NCBI GenBank assembly: GCA_022432975.1
Contig: CM039509.1
Span: forward strand, 12,666,095-12,730,094
Length of the DNA: 64,000 nucleotides
Source of the DNA: Begonia masoniana
Taxonomy: Eukaryota; Streptophyta; Magnoliopsida; Cucurbitales; Begoniaceae
Reading direction: 5' to 3'
Shown here: one piece after another, positions 58,410-64,000 of the stretch
How the letters are laid out: every line of letters begins with the position of its first letter
Position numbering within the stretch: position 1 is the first letter of the stretch
The notes under the pieces: generated by a model
Told to the model about the DNA's origin: nothing
Databases searched by the model: none
What the model saw: only the letters and a program-made list of their open reading frames with translations
Translations under genes and position numbers: made by a program

Positions 58410-59740
58410 CAGTGTTAATGAGGACAAGGTACGCAAATTTATACAGGGGCTTGACCAAGAAATTCGGAAGAGTCTTACCATATTAGGGGTGCAGAATGTA
58501 TCCTATGATGAGATAGTAGCAAGAGCACTTGAGATTGAGGCCGTTGATCAGAACTATGTCAAACCAAGAGAGCCAGCTAAAGGCTTCTTTCGAGAGATCC
58601 ACCCTCAGCTCAGAAATAAGGGCTGGCAGCTGAGAGAAAGCCACAGCAACAACAACGTGGCGTTAAGAGGCCTTTAGAGGGAGGCAATGATCGAGGGAAG
58701 GAAAAACAAGTACAAATGCTTCTCAGATGCCTTGGTGCCCTAAGTGCTAGAAAGAACACAGTGGAGAATTCAGAATGGGAACGAATAAGTGCTATCGGTG
58801 TGGAGTAGTTGGCCACTTCGTTAAAGATTGCCCGAAGCATGGCCGTGAGCAGTCAGGCACAGACCAGAGGAGGGTTTAACCGAGGATTTTTGCATTTATC
58901 GAGCCTGGTGATATCGACGATAAGGCTCAGCCCTCAGTGATAGCAGGTACTATTTTGATTATGGGTGTGGCGGTATTTTCTTTGATAGACACGGGAGCTA
59001 CACACTGTTTTGTTTCCACTGCTTATGTGTCTAGACTGAAGCTTGTGCCTGAGTTAGCAGAATACGAATATAGTGTGATGCTACCTTCAGGAGAGCGTAT
59101 GCAGTCAGGTCATGTTGTCTAGGGCAATATCGTCTCGGTTGGGAACAGTACCCTCTATGCTCGCCTGATCGTTATGGGCATAGAGATCTACGATCTTATC
59201 TTAGGGATGGACTGGCTATCACAGCACTTCGACACCATCCATTGTCGATCCGGGATTGTGACTTTTCGACCCCCGGGTAAAGCTGAGTTTTCTTATCAGG
59301 CGACGAACAGATTGAGTGGATCGCCTATTTCCTACTCCATGAAGGTCAACGAGCAGTTTAAAGGTGAGTGCTCTATTTATTTGGCCACAGTAGTTGATAC
59401 TCAGTTGCTCAGCGGAGTAAAGCAGAGTGACATTCCTATAGTCAGAGAATTCTCTGAGATATTCCTTGACGATCTTCCCGAATTATCGCTGGACAGGGAG
59501 ATCGAATTTATCATTGATGTATATCCGAGCTCCGTGCCAGTGTCTAATAATCCATACAGATTGGCGCCTGCTGGATTGAGAGAGTTGAAAACTCAGCTTG
59601 AGGAGTTGATGGATAAGGGTTTCATTCGACCCAGTTTTTCACTCTAGGGTGCGCCCGTTCTGTTTGTCAAAAAGAAAGACAGGACCCTCAGGATGTGTGT
59701 GGATTACAGGGAGCTGAATAAGCTCACAGTGAAGGATGTG
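58410..59740 (+). pseudogene. gag-pol: Element C gag-pol, resumed (gag end, knuckle, protease, reverse transcriptase start)
   Basis: After the second CAGTG the gag of C continues, with a frame difference, as VNEDKVRKFIQGLDQEIRKS and a glutamine-rich stretch (stop at 58675 in that frame). In another frame a CCHC knuckle CYRCGVVGHFVKDC lies near 58792. Then comes protease (SLIDTGATHCF, 58937-59122, closed by TAG) and DLILGMDWL (59174-59647). Reverse transcriptase begins [19 protein letters not shown] and is lost at about 59740, before its catalytic FxDD motif. Several stops and frameshifts make this non-functional. The 3' part of C is not in the window. Confidence 0.86.
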
Positions 59741-59974
59741 CTCTAATACTCTCATGAAGGAAGTTTCTACGGAAGTTTAACCGCATTTTTGGATCGCCAA
59801 AAGATGTTAGAAGTTTTGCGGACCTTGCTTTCTAATTGGTTTCAGCATTTTGAACGCAATGACGATCTCCGTTCGTTGAATTTCCATTCTTTTACATGCA
59901 AATCGAGGTTTGATGATTGTTCTTTTGCTGATGTCATGGGCTCTAATGCTTGGTTACTATTGTTGCGTCATTAG
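59741..59974. other. Unassigned 234 bp between elements C and E
   Basis: At about 59740 the sequence stops matching reverse transcriptase abruptly. An open stretch (59789-59974, 61 codons) is present but I do not recognise it. This may be filler DNA at a deletion junction or an edge of another element. Confidence 0.4.
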
Positions 59975-62488
59975 TGTAATGCCCTCGAACCCACCCCGGC
60001 TCGGTGTGCTACATTGAATAACAATCCCGCTTTTAAAACGTAATTTAAAATGATTTTCGATAAAAATTTGACTAGATTTTTGGGTTTTTTGAACCCTCGA
60101 AATTTGTTGGAAAACGTGCCTAAAATACGTGCAAAATGTGCAAGAAAAGATCGGGTTAAAACATAGTAGAAATAGGAAAATTTTAAAAAATTTAAAATTT
60201 TGGTATGCAAGGCGGCGCGCGCTGGTGCTGATCGATCGGTGCCAGGCGCCGATCGATCGGCACCCTCTTGGGTGCGCGATCCAGCTACAGGGAACGCTAC
60301 CAATCGATCGGCGCTAGGCGTTGCGCGCGCCCAGCGTGTGCCCAGCCCACCCCTTGCCCGCACCCTGCCTCGGCCACCAACAACCTCATCCCACTTTTCT
60401 GCATTTTTCTTCAAACCACTCACACTCAAATCACCCAAAATTTTTACCAAACATTCCAGACATCCCCGACTCCTCGACACGTGAAAATCTCAAAAGACCG
60501 ACTACAAAACATCAACGAAAACGTGAAAACAAATGACCCCAACGTTGTTTGCTATATAACAAAAACCCGAGCAGCATAACGACTGAATATCTTGAAAACC
60601 AAAATCCCGAAATTCAAACTTTCAGAAAGTACGATCAAAGAGATTCCAAAACAAGTCACAAACCACATTTACAAAATCAAACCAACAAAATAATCAAATA
60701 CTTCAAACATCCAAAATAGTTAGAAAACTATACACAATTCCAAAATACCGACTCCCCCACACATCCCTCGGAAAACTATGGCCGAGAAGCCCCGACAACC
60801 GCCTGCACCGGCATGCTCCGTGCGCTACCGACTGCTGCCTAGTCCTGAGCTCCCTCGTCAAGCTCACCTGAAAAAATATTGTCACCTACACCACAGAACA
60901 CAAAAAGTAAACCTAATACTTAGTAAGTAGGGAGGGATGCAAATTAAAACCATGCATGATCAACTCAACCCCTAAATGTCGTTTCTACGCACTCTGTTGT
61001 TTTCATTTCATTTTCGTTGCATTTATTTTTCACTTTCACATGTGAATCAAGTAAGCACGCGTCCTAACACAATCCGAGACGGCCACACCTTGACCCACCG
61101 AGCAAGATCGGAGGCACACATCCTAAAACAATCCGGGACGGCCATACCAGATCTCCTCCCACATCTATCATAGAACCCTCAGTGTGCCTTTTAACACGAG
61201 CATATCGAGGCGTTCATACTCATGACATATTACATATTTTTAGCATAACATCAATCGAAGAATCCCTCTAGGGGTGCTACACACAAGCCACTTGCAGATA
61301 AGGCTATTCTACCGAGTTGCATATCCATTATCTTATTTTCTTACTTTTCATAAACGCAAAGCATGCTAAAACTTTTATTTCACAATGATGTATGAAAACA
61401 AAATGCTTAAACCAAAACAAACAACAACCACCCCTACCGTTCTATGGTGTAGACCAGAAGGCAACAAAAACACTCCTCTACTTACCTGGTTTTCTTCACA
61501 CATGCTCGGTTACGTCGACTATGTCAACTATTCGCTCGTCAACCTAGCAAACATAAGGAAATCACTTAGACGCACTCTAAGGACATTCTAAGCATTTATC
61601 TAACCTAAATCTAAACACAATTTAACAAACATTTAGAACACAACTCTTAAAACCCGAATTTCCCACAATATTTGGCGTCCAACTTCAAACGGCCATAACT
61701 TATTCGTTTTTCGACGGATTTTGACGTGCCACCCAATTCTGTAGACCTCTACACGTATACTATCCATTGAAATAATCAAACTTAGCAACCAAACCATTTA
61801 ACCAATCGGAAATCACCAAAAACAGAATCGGCCTCATTGGTTTAAAAATCAGTTTTTGCACAATTTCCACCAAAACTTTAATCCAACTCTAAAAACGATC
61901 TAAACTAACATATCTAAGAGTTAAACCACCTAATTTGGGAAGAGAACTAGCAAGGAAACACAATTTTCGGAATTCACATTTAGGGTTTTCCAAACCCTAA
62001 TCAAACTTCCATAAAACACCTTAAAAATACTAAAAATCAACACCTAGAAGCATTAAACCCAAAACCCCATAAAAACTTACCTTAAACCCTTGAAATTTCT
62101 TAAAGAAAAAGGACAGGAGATGCCTCTAATGGCTGCACTTGGCGTGGAGAAGAAGTAGAGGAGGAAGATGGCTTTTTGCCATTTAACACTTAACTCCCCT
62201 ATTTAATAACTTTCCATTTTTTTTTCCTTTTAAATTCTTGCCACCAAAATTCCTATTTTACAAATCAACCTCACCCCTTTTGTTCTCTCATTCCAACGTG
62301 AAGCATCCACATGGAATCCCTTTTTTTCCCTTTTTATTTCTTGTCTAATGGTTTGACTTGTAAACTTTCACTTCCTTTGTTCATTCATGATTCTTATACA
62401 TAAAATAAAATCCTAGGGTTAATGTTAACTCTCATTACATACCCTAAACGAGGACTACTCACGTTATAGGAATTTTTTGGGTGTTACA
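59975..62488 (-). mobile_element. 3' LTR of Tekay-type element E
   Basis: A 2514 bp LTR. The plus strand starts TGTAATGCCC and ends GGGTGTTACA at 62488. On the minus strand it shows donor GTAAGT at 61485-61480, first intron arm TCTACACCATAG (61453-61442), second arm CTGTGGTGTAGG (60896-60885), an 18-nt micro-exon and donor GTGAGC. A GCCGATCGATCGGC cluster lies at 60218-60330. The open frames around 60000-60580 are LTR noise. ATTAG precedes the LTR; the other end of E is outside the window. Confidence 0.88.
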
Positions 62489-62882
62489 ATCCACCCTCCT
62501 TACAAAAATTTTGTCCTCAAAATTTGTGTACCTGAAGAGCTCAAGATAGCGCTCCATCATATCCTGCTGCCGCTCCCACGTCGTCTCCTCAATATTGTGG
62601 TTATGCCACAACACCTTTACCAGTGGAATGTCCTTATTGCGCAACCTCTTCACTGCATAGTCCAAGATTTCCATCGATTTCTCTTCATACGATAGCGTAG
62701 GCTGCACCTCAATGTCCTGCTGCACCACAATGTGCGATGGATCCCTTAGGCACTTCCTCAGCATCGAGACATGGAAAACGTTGTGCACTCCCTCCATCAA
62801 AGCTGGCAGCTCTAACTGATATGTTGTCTTCCCTACTCTCTTCACAATCGAGAACGAACCAACATACCTCAGATTCAGCTTA
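62459..62882 (-). pseudogene. pol: pol C-terminus of element E (integrase GPF module and chromodomain), truncated by F
   Basis: From 62882 downward the minus strand encodes NLRYVGSFSIVKRVGKTTYQ reduced to the GPF module, then VFHVSMLRKCLRDPSH, and the chromodomain MEILDYAVKRLRN followed by [17 protein letters not shown]. Unlike A and B there is no stop after FRY, so the frame crosses the polypurine tract (62502-62489, TAAGGAGGGTGGAT) and ends in the LTR at 62459. The chromodomain is expected to target integration to marked chromatin. The upstream part is separated by element F and lies outside the window. Confidence 0.9.
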
Positions 62883-64000
62883 TGTAATACCCGGCTTTAC
62901 GGGATATTAATATTATATTATATGATGGCATTTTTGTAAATATGTCAAATCAAACCCGTTTTACAAAAAGAAAGCGTCATTAGAATCCTAACGATTAATA
63001 GGAATTTTAAGAAATTTACGAGAATTTTCGGAGCAACAACGTTTAATTTGGAGCAATTAAGTTTCTCGTAATATAATAGACGTTTTAGTAAAAATAGTAA
63101 ATGAGGTCCGATTTGCGAACGGACAGTTTTAATAGATCCCAAATAATAGGTTGGACCTATTGGTGAAATAAGAAAATTTGGAGAAGCCGAATCGTTAGCC
63201 AATTAACGAAACAAACGACGAAACTAATAGAAAATCAAAGGAAGGGTAAAAATGTAATTTGCCAAACCAAAATTATAAAAATATCACAAATCTCTTTTAT
63301 CCTCATTTCTTCTCGGCTTCCTGAAGTTCTAGAGAGCTTTCTCTCTGTTTACCCGCGGCGATTCAACATTTCCGACTCCGTTTCTCCTCCGTTCTTCGTG
63401 TTTTCTCCTCCTCTCGCAACCCTAAGTATGAATCTATGGTTTTAGAGCGTTAGTTTTCAATATTTTGGTTGTTTTGACGTTAGGGTTTACAATTAGGGTT
63501 TTGTTAAAAATGCAATTTAAGGTTTGAAATTTATAAGTTTGCCGTGATTAAGTATAAATTGAATGTATTGGACGTTATTAGACGAATCTAATTGATTTAG
63601 GACAAATGTTAGATTTTGTGAAATTTCGAGATTTAGGGAAAAACTCGTAAATTTGGGATTTGAGGTGCCGAGCGTGATTTGCTCGATGAAATAGTTCAAT
63701 GAATTGAAATTAATCTTTAGGAAATTTATTTAGTTAAGGTTTTGTCAATTTGGACGTTTAGAAGCTTAAACTCATTTTAACGTCGATGATTCTAAATTGC
63801 CTTAGGTGAATGACTCTCGTGGAGAAAGCTCGAAGTTCAGCGAGCTCAAGGTAAGTTCTCGTGACTTACTCTGGCCGATTGGCCTACACCGTACTTCGAT
63901 GTCGCGTCGAGGATCTTAGAGTATTGTGTGTTTAAATTGCTTTGGTCGGGTAGTTAGGTTTAAACATTTTCGTAGGTTATTTCTTTTACAGTCTTGATGG
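62883..64000 (+). mobile_element. 5' part of an LTR of element F (same family as C), runs off the window
   Basis: TGTAATACCCGG starts the LTR inside the pol of E, preceded by GCTTA. It is clearly related to the C LTR (shared TGGCATTTTTGTAAATATGTC). It has GTATG at about 63426, acceptor TTAG near 63805, a 45-nt exon, donor GTAAGT at 63851-63856, a GGCCGATTGGCC hairpin and the first intron arm CCTACACCGTA (63883-63893). The second arm would lie beyond 64000. Confidence 0.88.

Noticed and set aside
60129..60579. Overlapping open frames on both strands near 60.0-60.6 kb
   Set aside because: They fall in the GC-rich palindrome zone of the E LTR, where stops are rare by composition. All frames are open, so none is supported.

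Overview
The window looks like nuclear heterochromatin of a flowering plant, probably a eudicot. I cannot name the species. Almost every base belongs to a transposable element or its remains, and I found no ordinary host gene, rRNA, tRNA or CRISPR array. The evidence is AT-rich flanks, Ty3/gypsy retrotransposons primed by initiator tRNA-Met, a hAT element, Helitron remnants, a foldback MITE and plant-type splice signals. A CRM-like chromovirus and deep nesting suggest, but do not prove, a pericentromeric position.

Layout by layer, with target-site duplications (TSDs) read directly. The oldest layer (about 1003-4981, 7481-7550, 12366-12886, 31466-31925) holds an 839 bp foldback MITE, an RPA1-like pseudogene and a Helitron Rep-helicase fragment, probably parts of one ancient Helitron. 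It was hit by solo LTR S1 (4982-7475, TSD GAAAT), a complete hAT element (7551-12357, TSD CCTTACAA) and solo LTR S2 (12887-31465, TSD GAATT). S2 carries a roughly 40-copy 27 bp minisatellite and was itself hit by tandem element A (LTR-internal-LTR-internal-LTR, 14930-30393, TSD TTCAA).

The right half starts with collapsed element R (31926-33837), broken by element C (+, from 33838). The 5' LTR of C contains nearly intact element B (34997-44233, minus strand, TSD TGATG). The gag of C contains CRM-like element D (46347-58409, TSD CAGTG). D in turn contains solo LTR S3 (48258-50398, TSD TTGTT) and T, a tandem miniature LTR retrotransposon (53166-54459, TSD GTTAC). C stops inside its reverse transcriptase at about 59740. 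Element E (minus strand, from 59975) follows and is broken by element F (+, from 62883), which runs off the window.

Elements A, B, C, E and F and solo LTRs S1-S3 are Tekay/Del-type chromoviruses or their LTRs (chromodomain after integrase where coding is present, LTRs of 2-2.5 kb). Their LTRs share an architecture that the coding annotation does not explain. A TATA-like box is followed by a chain of consensus splice sites (short exon, about 50-nt exon, 15-18-nt micro-exon). The intron before the micro-exon has complementary ends: CCTACATCACA near the 5' splice site pairs with TGTGATGTAGG at the 3' splice site. The pairing is kept by a compensatory change and G-U wobbles in diverged families. 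This is the most interesting candidate for an undescribed system here. Next come the palindrome clusters near each LTR end, the self-complementary minisatellite, and the miniature retrotransposon with a 71 bp interior. No polyprotein is intact; B is closest, with two nonsense codons. Part of the second A copy looks like poorly polished assembly.
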